NCBI RefSeq assembly: GCF_022811645.1
Contig: NZ_CP094534.1
Span: forward strand, 1,550,001-1,614,000
DNA length: 64,000 nt
DNA from: Hymenobacter monticola
Lineage (GTDB): Bacteria; Bacteroidota; Bacteroidia; Cytophagales; Hymenobacteraceae
Reading direction: 5' to 3'
The position numbers were made by a program, and so were the translations under genes. This document shows positions 26,124-35,087 of this stretch, in pieces (the first letter of the stretch is position 1; each line of letters begins with the position of its first letter). Under the pieces are notes generated by a model that was given only the letters and a program-made list of their open reading frames with translations, was not told the origin of the DNA and did no database searches.

Positions 26124-26843
26124 ATGAAAAGAACCCGTACGCTGCTGGCCCTGCTGGGGGCCGCCGGGGCTGCCGTTCCCACCCGTGCGCTGGCGCAGTG
26201 CCACGCGGCCTTTTTTCCCTACTACGCCTCCCATCACCACCAGCAGCGCGACTCCTGCGCGGTCAGCAAGCCATTTGTTCCCATTCGGCTTGGCGGCTCG
26301 ATGGGGCTGCTGGGCGCTTCGGACCAAGCCGGCGCCCGCTACCTGGGGGCGGAGCTGGAAGCGCACTACTGGCTGCTGTCGCGCTGGAGCGCGGGGCTGC
26401 GCAGCAGCGTAACGGGCCAGATGCCTGCTCCCGCCGCGCCGGCTGAGGTGTATGCCGGAGCCACGCAGCCGCGCCTGCTGCTGTTCAGCGCCACTTGGCA
26501 CAACCAACTGCTGCTGGCCGAAAGCCCCCGCTGGCGGGTGGCGGCCGAGGTGGGCGCCGGCCTGGGCGGGGCCAGCCTCTACGACAAGGCCCAGCAGGTG
26601 CAGCAAAAGGGGCAGGGCTGCGGCTGCACCACGGCTAAGCGCCTCGACACGGCCGTGGCGCCCGTGACGGAAATGGGGTTGGCAGCGACTTATAAGCTGA
26701 AGCGGGCCGACGGGCCGTGGCTGACTCTGCGCGGTGGGCACCGGCAGTGGCACGGCAGCGCGCCCTTCGGCACGCCGGGGCAGTTTTCGGCTTATCTGCT
26801 GAGTGTGGGCGTGAGCGTGCCTGACCTCACGCGGAAGCGCTGA
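26124..26843 (+). CDS. Exported protein of unknown function, possibly outer-membrane
   Basis: A 239-residue protein with a signal peptide (MKRTRTLLALLGAAGAA, cleavage near RALAQ). Four Cys in the mature protein, two of them in GQGCGCTTAK, may form disulfides or bind metal, and a His cluster (SHHHQQRD) lies near residue 37. The remaining sequence alternates in a beta-strand manner and ends in LLSVGVSVPDLTRKR, consistent with a small barrel. I do not recognise the family. Start at 26124 is fixed by the signal peptide. Confidence 0.65.
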   Translation: MKRTRTLLALLGAAGAAVPTRALAQCHAAFFPYYASHHHQQRDSCAVSKPFVPIRLGGSMGLLGASDQAGARYLGAELEAHYWLLSRWSAGLRSSVTGQMPAPAAPAEVYAGATQPRLLLFSATWHNQLLLAESPRWRVAAEVGAGLGGASLYDKAQQVQQKGQGCGCTTAKRLDTAVAPVTEMGLAATYKLKRADGPWLTLRGGHRQWHGSAPFGTPGQFSAYLLSVGVSVPDLTRKR

Positions 26844-26852
26844 AGTGGCTGG

Positions 26853-27371
26853 CTATTTCACCCCCACCCAGACTTCAGAGGCGTCGTCGGCCCCAAACTT
26901 TTCGAGGTAAAAATTGCCGGTGGGGGTGAGTTTTTGTTCTTTGATGGCGTCGAAGGCGGCGGGGTAGAGCTTGTTGGGCGCCATCAGGTAGCTCACGCCG
27001 CGCAGGCGGGCCGCCAGCACACGCCGCCCGGCGGGCACCACGCGGTAGCGAAAGCCAGCGGGCAGGGCCTGGGCGGTATCGGCCACGGCCAGGCCGATGA
27101 AGGCCTGGATGGTGTCGCGGGCCGTTTCGGGGCTGCGGAGGTAAAGGTTGGCGAGGTCGCCGCGGAGGCGGGCCTGAGCGTCTTTGGCCTGGCGAAACAG
27201 CTGGCCGAAGGCTTCGCTGTTGGGCGGGCCGCGGAAGGCCTGCCCGGCCAGGTACACCGGGGCGGCCGTGGTTTCGAGGGTGACGGTGGGCGTGCGGGTG
27301 CCGCCGAGGTAGGCATAGAAGCCCGCTGCGAGCACCGTGAGCAGGATGATGGCGAGGAAGACGTAGCGCAT
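26853..27371 (-). CDS. Membrane-anchored protein of unknown function (possibly GyrI-like fold)
   Basis: A 172-residue protein with an N-terminal membrane anchor (MRYVFLAIILLTVLAAGFYAYL) and a soluble domain of about 140 residues. Its beta/alpha pattern, with repeated hydrophobic strands and the ending FYLEKFGADDASEVWVGV, recalls the small-molecule-binding GyrI-like fold; this is a weak resemblance. Start at 27371 is chosen at the Met before the anchor. It follows the ABC exporter gene on the same strand, beyond an inverted repeat. Confidence 0.6.
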   Translation of the reverse strand: MRYVFLAIILLTVLAAGFYAYLGGTRTPTVTLETTAAPVYLAGQAFRGPPNSEAFGQLFRQAKDAQARLRGDLANLYLRSPETARDTIQAFIGLAVADTAQALPAGFRYRVVPAGRRVLAARLRGVSYLMAPNKLYPAAFDAIKEQKLTPTGNFYLEKFGADDASEVWVGVK

Positions 27372-27377
27372 ATTTTT

Positions 27378-27480
27378 AGTGATGAGTGGATAGTGGTGAG
27401 CAATTAGTGGTGAATGGAGGCCGCGAAATGCGTGTTTACACTTCGACACTCACCACTATCCACTCATCACTCACCACTAA
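27378..27480. repeat. Intergenic inverted repeat, G/T-arm type, nested
   Basis: Arms 27378-27400 and 27449-27471 are exact 23-bp reverse complements; a second, inner-outer pair of ten bases (27405-27414 and 27471-27480) overlaps it. Lies between two minus-strand genes and abuts the stop of the ABC gene. Confidence 0.88.
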
Positions 27481-29242
27481 CGACGTACTGCATGCGGTAG
27501 AGCTGGGCGTAGTAGCCGCCCTCGATGCGCAGCAGCTCCTCGTGGGTGCCGGTTTCTTTGATTTCGCCCTTGTCGAGCACAATGATTTTGTCGGCTTTCT
27601 GGATGGTGCTCAGGCGGTGAGCGATGACGAGCGAAGTGCGGTCCTGCATCAGCTTCTCGATGGCCGACTGGATGAGTTCCTCGGTTTCGGAATCGACCGA
27701 GGACGTAGCCTCGTCGAGCACAATGACGCGGGGCTGGTACACCATGGCCCGCACGAAGCTGATGAGCTGGCGCTGGCCCACCGAGAGCGTGGCGCCGCGC
27801 TCCATCACGGGGTAGCCCAGGCCTTCGGGCAGGCGCTCGATGAAGCGGCGGGCGCCCACGAGGTCGGCCGCTTCCCAGATTTGGGCGTCGGTGATGGCGG
27901 AGTTGCCGAGGGTGATGTTGTCGCGGATGCTGCCGGCAAACAGGAACACATCCTGCAGCACCACCCCAATTTGGCGGCGCAGCAGGCCGAGGTCGTACTC
28001 GCGCAGGTCGCGGCCGTCGATGCAGATGCTGCCTTCCTGGATGTCGTAGAAGCGGCTCAACAGGTTGATGATGCTGGTTTTACCGGCGCCGGTGGCGCCC
28101 ACGAAGGCAATGGTCTGGCCGGGCTGCACGTGGAAGCTGATGTCCTTGAGCACCCAGTCGGGCTCGTTGTAAGCGAAGCGCACGTTCTTGAACTCGACGT
28201 CGCCCCGAATTTCGGCCGGCGCGAAGGTGCCGGTGGGAGCAATCAGGTCTTGGTTGTCCAGCAGCTTGAGCAGGCGCTCGGTGCTCACCAGACCCAGTTG
28301 CAGGGTGTTGAACCGGTCGGCAATCTGACGGATGGGGCGGAAAAACAGGGCGTTGTACATGATGAAGGCGATGAGCGCGCCCTTCGAGATGCTGCCCTCA
28401 ATCTGGCCCTGGGCGGCGTACCACACCAGCAAGCCCACGCCGATGGCGGCCAGCACCTCCGCCACCGGAAAATAGATGCTGTAGTAGAGCACCGAGCGGA
28501 TGTTGGCGTCGGTGTGCTCCTGGTTTATCTTTTCAAACTTGCGAAACTCCCGCTCTTCGTTGTTGAAAATCTGGACCACGTTCATGCCCGTGAGGTGCTC
28601 CTGCACGAAGCTGTTGAGCTTGGCCACAGCCGTGCGCACGTCCTGAAACGAGCCCTTGATTTTCTCTTTGAACACGTAGGTGCTGAACAGCAGCGGCGGA
28701 ATCACAGAGAGGCTCACCAGCGTCAACCGCCAGTCTATCCAGAACATGAAGGCCATGATGAAGAGCAGCTGCAAAATGTCGCCCACCATGGCGGCCAGCC
28801 CCTCGCTGAACACGTCGGACAAGGTTTCGACGTCGGAGATGTTGCGCGTCACGAGCACGCCGATGGGCGTCTGGTCGAAGAACTTGAGCTTGAGACTGAG
28901 CAGGTGACGGTAGAGGTCGGTGCGGATGTCGCGCACGATGTACTGGCCCAGCCAGCCGCCGTAGTAGGTCTGCAGGTAGCTCACGCCGGCGTGGGCCACC
29001 AACAGCACCAGCAGCAGCAGAAACATGAAGTTCAGCCCCTTCATGTCGCCCTGCTCGATGCTCACATCGACCATGCGCTGGATGAGGAAGGGGCGCAGCG
29101 TGCCCAGCACGGCCGTGGCAACGGTGAGCCCGATGAGGCCGAGGAACACGCGCCGGTAGGGGCGCACGTAAGCCAGCAGGCGGCGCAGCACGGCCCAGTC
29201 GAAGACCTGGCCGGTTTTGGTGGCGGAAGTGGTGGGGTCCAT
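27467..29242 (-). CDS. ABC exporter, fused membrane and ATPase domains
   Basis: A 591-residue half-transporter. Membrane helices fall at about 34-55, 75-95, 150-190, 265-300; the nucleotide-binding domain has Walker A GATGAGKTS, Q-loop GVVLQDVFLFAGS, a signature LSVGQRQL (V in place of the second G of LSGGQ), Walker B VIVLDEATSSVD and H-loop IAHRLSTIQ. The altered signature is found in some SUR/MDR-like exporters. It would export a lipid, drug or peptide as a homodimer or with the exporter at 21833. The gene's last 14 bp overlap an inverted repeat arm. Confidence 0.92.
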   Translation of the reverse strand: MDPTTSATKTGQVFDWAVLRRLLAYVRPYRRVFLGLIGLTVATAVLGTLRPFLIQRMVDVSIEQGDMKGLNFMFLLLLVLLVAHAGVSYLQTYYGGWLGQYIVRDIRTDLYRHLLSLKLKFFDQTPIGVLVTRNISDVETLSDVFSEGLAAMVGDILQLLFIMAFMFWIDWRLTLVSLSVIPPLLFSTYVFKEKIKGSFQDVRTAVAKLNSFVQEHLTGMNVVQIFNNEEREFRKFEKINQEHTDANIRSVLYYSIYFPVAEVLAAIGVGLLVWYAAQGQIEGSISKGALIAFIMYNALFFRPIRQIADRFNTLQLGLVSTERLLKLLDNQDLIAPTGTFAPAEIRGDVEFKNVRFAYNEPDWVLKDISFHVQPGQTIAFVGATGAGKTSIINLLSRFYDIQEGSICIDGRDLREYDLGLLRRQIGVVLQDVFLFAGSIRDNITLGNSAITDAQIWEAADLVGARRFIERLPEGLGYPVMERGATLSVGQRQLISFVRAMVYQPRVIVLDEATSSVDSETEELIQSAIEKLMQDRTSLVIAHRLSTIQKADKIIVLDKGEIKETGTHEELLRIEGGYYAQLYRMQYVVSGE

Positions 29243-29395
29243 AAGTGGGGCAAAGGTCGGGAGGAAACGGCGGTTGGCGCGCGGGAGTTGGCGGGCAGGT
29301 ATTGGTAAGAACGGGCCCGCTCAATTGTTGCCCACCTTCAGGATTATTGAGCGCCTTGTTCCCATCTTTGATAACCTCAACCATGCTGCACTACC

Positions 29396-30484
29396 ATGCG
29401 ATTTTCGACGCTACTTGTTCTTCAATGCTGCCTCCTTGCATTTAGCCTGCTACTAACGAGCCCTAGCCGGGCCCAAACCGTGAACGTGGACGCCGTGACG
29501 CGCTACTGGGAAATCACCGACGGCTTGCGGCAGAACCGGCCCATTACCGATGCGGTGTGGCGCGACTTTCTGGAAATTCCGGGCAATAAGGTGTACGCTC
29601 GGGGCATCTTCTCCGACGAAGACCTGGTAGCCTACCGCCGGGCCATGGAGGTGGTGTACATGCCCCGATACGATTCCATTCGGCAGGTACGGCTCAAAAA
29701 ACAGTCGTGGTACTACGTGCTGGTGAACGACTACAAGGAACGCGAGGTCGAGCACCGCGCCTTCATTGCCAAGGTGGCCCAAAGCCCCGAGGCCATCGAC
29801 CTGATGTACCGCAAAGCCTACGAGTACCTGCCCGCCCGCAACCACACCAAGGTGCCCAATCTGAAAATTTACTATGAAGCCCTGGGCAACGATGCCACTT
29901 CGCAGCCAGAGGGCCTGTTCTACAGCCTGCGGGCCACCTTCGACGCCCGTGAGGTGCAGCCCGGCCTGCTCGAAGGCCACGAAATGCACCACCAACTGCG
30001 CACCGGCCGGGACTTTGGTTCCATTGCCGACGACGACCTGGGCCTGCTGGAAATCATGGCCAGCACCCAGAGCGAGGGCCTGGCCGACCTCATCGACAAG
30101 CCCGCCACCCTGGCCCTGCCCGGCGACAGCCACGGCATCCGCGAGTGGGCCCTTGACCCCGCGCCTGCCTTCCTGCACAAGCTCGATTCCACCGTTCAGG
30201 CGCGGGCCCGGGGCGGTGCCCCCGCCTCCGGCCGCTACTACCGCCGCCTCTCCAACGGCTCGAACGGCCACGTGCCCGGCTTCTTCATGGCGCGCACCAT
30301 CCAGCGCAACGGCTACCTCAAGCCTCTCATTGAAAGCGCCGACGACTTTTTTGCTTTCTTCTACCTCTACCAGAAGGCCGCGAAAAAGGACAAGGAGCAC
30401 GCCCCGGTTTTCTCCGACGCGGCCATGCGCTACCTCCGGGCGTTGGAGGCCCGCTACCCCAGCAAGAAAGGGACGTCACGTTGA
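29396..30484 (+). CDS. DUF5700-type putative zinc-dependent protease, exported
   Basis: A 362-residue exported protein: signal peptide through PSRAQ (about residue 27), then a helical domain. The motif EGHEMHHQL contains HExxH (His195, Glu196, His199), with a possible third ligand in the downstream SEGLADLIDKP (Glu), the arrangement of gluzincin-like peptidases. These features and the length fit the DUF5700 family of Bacteroidota. Substrate unknown. The stop codon lies inside a hairpin (arms 30468-30477, 30500-30509). Confidence 0.8.
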   Translation: MRFSTLLVLQCCLLAFSLLLTSPSRAQTVNVDAVTRYWEITDGLRQNRPITDAVWRDFLEIPGNKVYARGIFSDEDLVAYRRAMEVVYMPRYDSIRQVRLKKQSWYYVLVNDYKEREVEHRAFIAKVAQSPEAIDLMYRKAYEYLPARNHTKVPNLKIYYEALGNDATSQPEGLFYSLRATFDAREVQPGLLEGHEMHHQLRTGRDFGSIADDDLGLLEIMASTQSEGLADLIDKPATLALPGDSHGIREWALDPAPAFLHKLDSTVQARARGGAPASGRYYRRLSNGSNGHVPGFFMARTIQRNGYLKPLIESADDFFAFFYLYQKAAKKDKEHAPVFSDAAMRYLRALEARYPSKKGTSR

Positions 30485-30509
30485 GCGGAGTCCACGCACG
30501 ACGTCCCTT
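30468..30509 (+). terminator. Hairpin spanning the DUF5700 stop codon
   Basis: Ten-base arms 30468-30477 and 30500-30509 pair exactly; no T run follows. It separates convergent genes. Confidence 0.5.
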
Positions 30510-30527
30510 CCAGAAGCCGATTCGCCC

Positions 30528-33500
30528 CTACCGCACAATTTCCACCCAGCCTTTCACCCGCTCGCCGCCGTCGGCCCGGCTGAAGAGGTAGTAGTAGAGC
30601 CCGGCGGGCAGGCCCGCGCCGTCCCAGTTGTTCTGGTAGGTAGGCACGTCGAACACCCGCTGCCCCCAGCGCGAAAACACCTGCAGCCGGCCCGGGCAGC
30701 CGCCCAGGCGCGGGGCAAACACTTCGTTTTGCCCGTCGCCGTTGGGCGTGATGATGTTGGGCAGCAGGGCGGCCTGCACTTCCACCGGCGCCAATGCCAC
30801 CTGGCGCTGGCAGGGGCCCGGCGGGTTGGTGGCGGGCAGCGTGGCCCGCGGGGCAAACCGCCCGCCCGCTGTGTAGGTATGCTCCACGGTAGCGCCGGTG
30901 GCGGCGGGGCTGCCGTCGCCGAAATCCCACTGCACCTGGCTGGCCGTGGGGCCGGCGGCTGTGAAACGCAGGTGAAGCGGCGCCACTTGGTTGTCGGCGC
31001 AGTCGAGCCCCGTCCAGGTGGCCGTGAATCCGGGCGCGGCCGGAATGGTGATGCGGTAAGGCGCCGTGGAGCAGCCCCCGGGCAGCTCGTAGTACAGGGC
31101 CACGGTGCCCGGCGTGGTAGGGGGAGTGAAGACGCCGGCGGCCGTCACGCCCGGCCCGCTCCAGGTGCCGCCCGGGGGCGAGGCGCGCAGCTGAAACGGC
31201 GCCTGGCTGTTGCAGAGCGTGGTGTCGGCCGGTACGCGCACGTTGGGCACCACGCTCACCACCACCGTTTGCGACACCACGATGGGGCAGCGCACCTGCG
31301 GAAAGTCCCAGGTGTAGGTGAGGGTGTAGCGGCCGGGGCCCACGTCGCCGGGGTTGAAGCGGTTGCCCACCACGCCCGGCCCGCCAAAGGTGCCGCCCGC
31401 CGGTGAGGCCGAGAGCACCACCCCGTGCGGCGGCGCCGCCAGGCAGATGCTGACATCGCCCACGGGCGCAAAGATGACCAGCGGCAGGGGCAATACCCGC
31501 AGCCGCAGCTGGCCCGCGTAGGCGCAGGAGGTATCAGCCGGCGTGGGGCCGGTATATGAAAGCGTCTGATTACCGGCGAGCGCCGCCGAGGGCGTGAACA
31601 CGAAGCCCGCACCCACGGAGCCCGTCACGCCTGGGCCACTCCACACCCCGCCGGTAGGCGTGGCGCGCAGAGGCTGCGGGCCGGCCACGGCGCACATCAC
31701 GGTATCGGGCAGGCTCAGGGTGGCCTCGCCGGCGCTGCGCACGTTGACGACGCGGCGGGCCCGGCCGGGGCAGAGCGGGTTGTTGCCGGGCGGGCCGGTG
31801 TATAGCAAAGACTGCGGCCCTATCAGCAGCGGCGAGGGCGTAAATATAAAGCCCGTGGCTACCGAGCCCGTCACGCCCGGTCCGCTCCACTCGCCGCCGG
31901 CTGGGGTGCCGCCCCGCAACCGGATGGGCCCAGCGGAGATGCAATACGACGTGTCGCGCGGTACGCGGGCTGTGCCCCCGGTCGGCAGCACCGTGATGCG
32001 CAGGGTATCAGTGGCGGGGGCGCAGTCGGGGTCGCCCTGCACCGAATACACCAGCACGTGCGGCCCGCCAATCAGCGCCACACTGGGCGTGAACACAAAG
32101 GTGCCGATAGAGCCGGCTACTCCCGGCCCCCGCCAGATGCCGCCCGGCGGGTTGCCGCCCAATGAAAAAGGCGGGTCGTTGGCGCACACGCGCCGCGGCG
32201 GGCTGGGGGTGATGGCGGGCACCACCTTCACCACCATGGTCAGCGTGGCCGTCACGGGGCAACGCCCGCCAACTACTTGGTACACGATGTTGTGACTCCC
32301 GATGCCGGCCAGCAGAGGGTCGAACGTAGTGGTGCCCGGCACCACGCCCCGCCCCGTGAACGTGCCCCCGGCCGGTGTGCCCGTGAGCGGCACTGGGGCC
32401 GCGGTAGCGCCCGGCCGTAGGCAAAAGACTTGCTGGGGCGCCGTGAGGGTGGCCGTACCCTGGGGCAGCACCGTGATGCGCCGCGTGCTAACCCCCGTAC
32501 AGCCGTTCACGGCCACTGGGCTGGTGTAGGTGAGCACCTGCTGCCCCAGCAGCGCGGCTGAGGGCAAGAAGAAAAAACCGTTGGCAACGGAGCCCGATAC
32601 GCCCGGCCCCGTCCAGGTGCCGCCCTCCGGCGAGCCGCTGAGCGCCACCGCCCCGCCCCGCGCGCACACCGAGAGCGTGTCGGTGCCGGCCGGCGAAGTA
32701 TTGGCTTGAAAAGCAAACTTGAACGCCGCATTGTTGCAGTGCGGCGAGCCGTTGGTGCTGGTGTAGGTGCCCGCCCCGGGCGGCACCGGAATGCCCGTGC
32801 CGCCGCTCTGGTCGCAGGCGCACACGGCCTGGTAGAGCACGTTCTGACTGTCGAAGCGCGAGGTGCCGCCGTCCACATGGTCGTCGGCCGTGGTGCCGAA
32901 GAAGCTGGCGTAGTCGAGCACCCGGGCACCGTCCGAGAGCTGCATCAGGTAAAAATCCACGCCGTCGGTGGCGCGCTGCAGGGCATCGGGGGTGGTGGGC
33001 AGGCCGGTGGTACTGCCGTTGTTGGGGTCGAGGCCGCCGCCCCAGCCGGCCAGCGCCATCCGCCCGTAGCAGTCCACCCCGAAAGCCGTGGGCGAAATGT
33101 CGGTGGTGGCGCGCCCGCTGCCAAATACGGTGGCAAAGCCCGCCGTGCGCAGGTCGGGCTGCAGTTGCTGAATGAACTGCTGCCCGTGCGCCACGTGGTA
33201 GCGCGTGGTGTCGAGGCCCGGCCAGTCCGGCCCCAGCGTCTGGCCCAGCACGTACACCCGCCCGCCCGGCCCCGAGCGCACAAAAAAGGCTTGGTCGTAG
33301 CCGCTGGTGCCCAGGTAGGAGGCCTGCGTGAGGGCCCCGGCACTGGTCACGCGGGCAACTAGTCCGTCCACGTTGCCGGCCAGGCTGGCCCGGTAGCCAT
33401 TAGTAGCACCGCTCAAGGTCGCGCTGGTGGTGCCGCCGGCTACCAGCAGGTCGCCGCCCACGTCCTCGCGCTGCAGCGAATAAAGGGCGTCGGCCCCGGC

Positions 33501-34976
33501 GCCGCCTACGGGCGTGGTCCAGCGCACCCGGCTCAGGCTGGAGTCGAGGCTGGTGACGAGGCCGTCGGAGCTGCCGCCGCGGTAGGCGCCGGCCGCCAGT
33601 CCGGGAAAGTCGGCCGAGCCCGTCACGCTGGCCACGTACACGTTGCCTTGGGGGTCGAGGGCCAGGTCGCCGCGGAAAGCGTCGCCGTAGTTGTGGCGCA
33701 GGCGGGGCGTGGCCGCGGCCGGGTCGAGCAGGCCGTCGGTGCCGGTGCCGCCCAGGTAGGTGCTGGCCCGCAGGTTGCCCCCACTGGCTCCCAGCCGGGT
33801 CAGCACCAAATCGGAGCCGCCGGTGAGCACGAAGGGCGAGGCGAGGCCAAAGGGCGCCACGGCCGGCCCGCCCCGCAGGGTACGGCTCAGCGCCGACGTC
33901 GTAGTAGGAAAGTCGGTCGACGAGGTGGTGCCCATCAGCAGCAGCTCGTTGCGCGCGTTCACCAGCAGGCTGTGCGGGAATTCGAAGTTATTGCCGCCCA
34001 GATAAGTGGCCCAGGCCCGCGCCGTGGCGCCCGTGGCCCCGGCATTGAACTTCATGATGGCGATATCGATGTTGCCGCTGAAGGCCGTCTGGTAGGCGCC
34101 CGTCGTCACGGGGTAGCCGGGCTCAAACACCACCCCGGCCGTGTAGAGGTTGCCACGGGCGTCGTGGGTAGCCGCGAAGCCCCAGTTCTCCACCGCCGAG
34201 CCCGTGTAGGAAGCAAACTGCACGGCTGGGTCGATGGTGAGCGGGCGTTGCGGGTCGTAAGCGCCCAGCCGGAAGCTCACCGTGGTGCCGCGCAGCTCGA
34301 AGGCGCAGGCCACGGGCTGGGGCTGGCCGGTGGCCGGGTCGGTTTGCCAGGCGCGGGGCCGCGCTTCGGTCAGCAGGCCGGTGGAGGTTTGCACCTCCAG
34401 GCGGCCGGTGGCGGGGTCGAGGCGCAGGGCGTCGGCGCCGCGGTAATTCCACTGAGCCAGCGCCGGGTCGGCGCCGGGGGCCAGCAGCAGGTCGTATTCA
34501 AATTGCTGCGCCGTATTTTCTTTCAGCACCATATCGATGCCGGGCCAGAGCTGGTGGTAGCGCAGGCCGCGCCAGGCACGCAAGTCGTGGGCCCAGCGGC
34601 GGGCGTCGGCGCCGCGCAGGTAGTGGCGCCGGCCGGGGGCCGCTTGCTCCGCCGCAGGCTGCAGCTTCGCGGCAGGGGAGGGGGCCACAAATTCCAGCCG
34701 CAGGCCGTGAGCTTTTACCTGCCCGCCGGGCAAGCCCGTGGGCGGGGTGCCGGCCTGTGGGCCGTGGCCGGGCAGGCCGGCGGTGAGGGCGTAGGTGAGG
34801 CCCGTGGGCTCTACAAACAGGCGCGCGCCGGTTGCCACTTGTGCGGCATAGCGTGCCCGGGCGTCCCATTGCCCTTTGTTCTCAATGAATTCCAGCGCGG
34901 GTTTGGCCTGCTGCGCCCGCATGGGCAACGACAGCAACGCACCCGCCAAAAACAGCCAGGTAAAAAGTAGACGCAT
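30528..34976 (-). CDS. Giant T9SS type-B surface protein with DUF7948, SBBP propeller and seven Ig-like repeats
   Basis: A 1482-residue exported protein. Order: signal peptide (MRLLFTWLFLAGALL, cleavage after MRAQ); a DUF7948-type domain (FIENKGQWDARARYAAQV to about residue 260); an SBBP-type propeller (about 265-760) with blades such as YLGGTGTDGLLDP and DPQGNVYVASVTGS; then seven repeats of about 75-85 residues built around GGxWxGPGVxGSV and FTPSxALxGxQxLxYT; a PKD domain (QWDFGDGSPA, HTYTAGGRF); and a gliding-type sorting domain (NIITPNGDGQNEVF to KGWVEIVR). The start at 34976 is an ATG two codons after a TTG. Likely a surface adhesin. Confidence 0.9.
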   Translation of the reverse strand: MRLLFTWLFLAGALLSLPMRAQQAKPALEFIENKGQWDARARYAAQVATGARLFVEPTGLTYALTAGLPGHGPQAGTPPTGLPGGQVKAHGLRLEFVAPSPAAKLQPAAEQAAPGRRHYLRGADARRWAHDLRAWRGLRYHQLWPGIDMVLKENTAQQFEYDLLLAPGADPALAQWNYRGADALRLDPATGRLEVQTSTGLLTEARPRAWQTDPATGQPQPVACAFELRGTTVSFRLGAYDPQRPLTIDPAVQFASYTGSAVENWGFAATHDARGNLYTAGVVFEPGYPVTTGAYQTAFSGNIDIAIMKFNAGATGATARAWATYLGGNNFEFPHSLLVNARNELLLMGTTSSTDFPTTTSALSRTLRGGPAVAPFGLASPFVLTGGSDLVLTRLGASGGNLRASTYLGGTGTDGLLDPAAATPRLRHNYGDAFRGDLALDPQGNVYVASVTGSADFPGLAAGAYRGGSSDGLVTSLDSSLSRVRWTTPVGGAGADALYSLQREDVGGDLLVAGGTTSATLSGATNGYRASLAGNVDGLVARVTSAGALTQASYLGTSGYDQAFFVRSGPGGRVYVLGQTLGPDWPGLDTTRYHVAHGQQFIQQLQPDLRTAGFATVFGSGRATTDISPTAFGVDCYGRMALAGWGGGLDPNNGSTTGLPTTPDALQRATDGVDFYLMQLSDGARVLDYASFFGTTADDHVDGGTSRFDSQNVLYQAVCACDQSGGTGIPVPPGAGTYTSTNGSPHCNNAAFKFAFQANTSPAGTDTLSVCARGGAVALSGSPEGGTWTGPGVSGSVANGFFFLPSAALLGQQVLTYTSPVAVNGCTGVSTRRITVLPQGTATLTAPQQVFCLRPGATAAPVPLTGTPAGGTFTGRGVVPGTTTFDPLLAGIGSHNIVYQVVGGRCPVTATLTMVVKVVPAITPSPPRRVCANDPPFSLGGNPPGGIWRGPGVAGSIGTFVFTPSVALIGGPHVLVYSVQGDPDCAPATDTLRITVLPTGGTARVPRDTSYCISAGPIRLRGGTPAGGEWSGPGVTGSVATGFIFTPSPLLIGPQSLLYTGPPGNNPLCPGRARRVVNVRSAGEATLSLPDTVMCAVAGPQPLRATPTGGVWSGPGVTGSVGAGFVFTPSAALAGNQTLSYTGPTPADTSCAYAGQLRLRVLPLPLVIFAPVGDVSICLAAPPHGVVLSASPAGGTFGGPGVVGNRFNPGDVGPGRYTLTYTWDFPQVRCPIVVSQTVVVSVVPNVRVPADTTLCNSQAPFQLRASPPGGTWSGPGVTAAGVFTPPTTPGTVALYYELPGGCSTAPYRITIPAAPGFTATWTGLDCADNQVAPLHLRFTAAGPTASQVQWDFGDGSPAATGATVEHTYTAGGRFAPRATLPATNPPGPCQRQVALAPVEVQAALLPNIITPNGDGQNEVFAPRLGGCPGRLQVFSRWGQRVFDVPTYQNNWDGAGLPAGLYYYLFSRADGGERVKGWVEIVR

Positions 34977-35087
34977 AAGCAAATCCGTGGAAGAAGGATA
35001 GAAGTAAAGCTAGACTACAGCGCACAAATCTCATGCGCTTGCGCCAACTTTTTATCCTTTATTTCCAACGGCTTGCGGTCGGGTTGC

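Noticed and set aside
27386..29308. 640-codon plus-strand open frame opposite the second ABC exporter
   Set aside because: It is the antisense of a clear ABC exporter with all motifs; long antisense frames are expected in GC-rich coding DNA.
29874..31406. 510-codon plus-strand frame across the DUF5700 end and the T9SS gene
   Set aside because: It overlaps two well-supported genes in other frames and is very Arg/Pro/Ala-rich, typical of a shadow frame.
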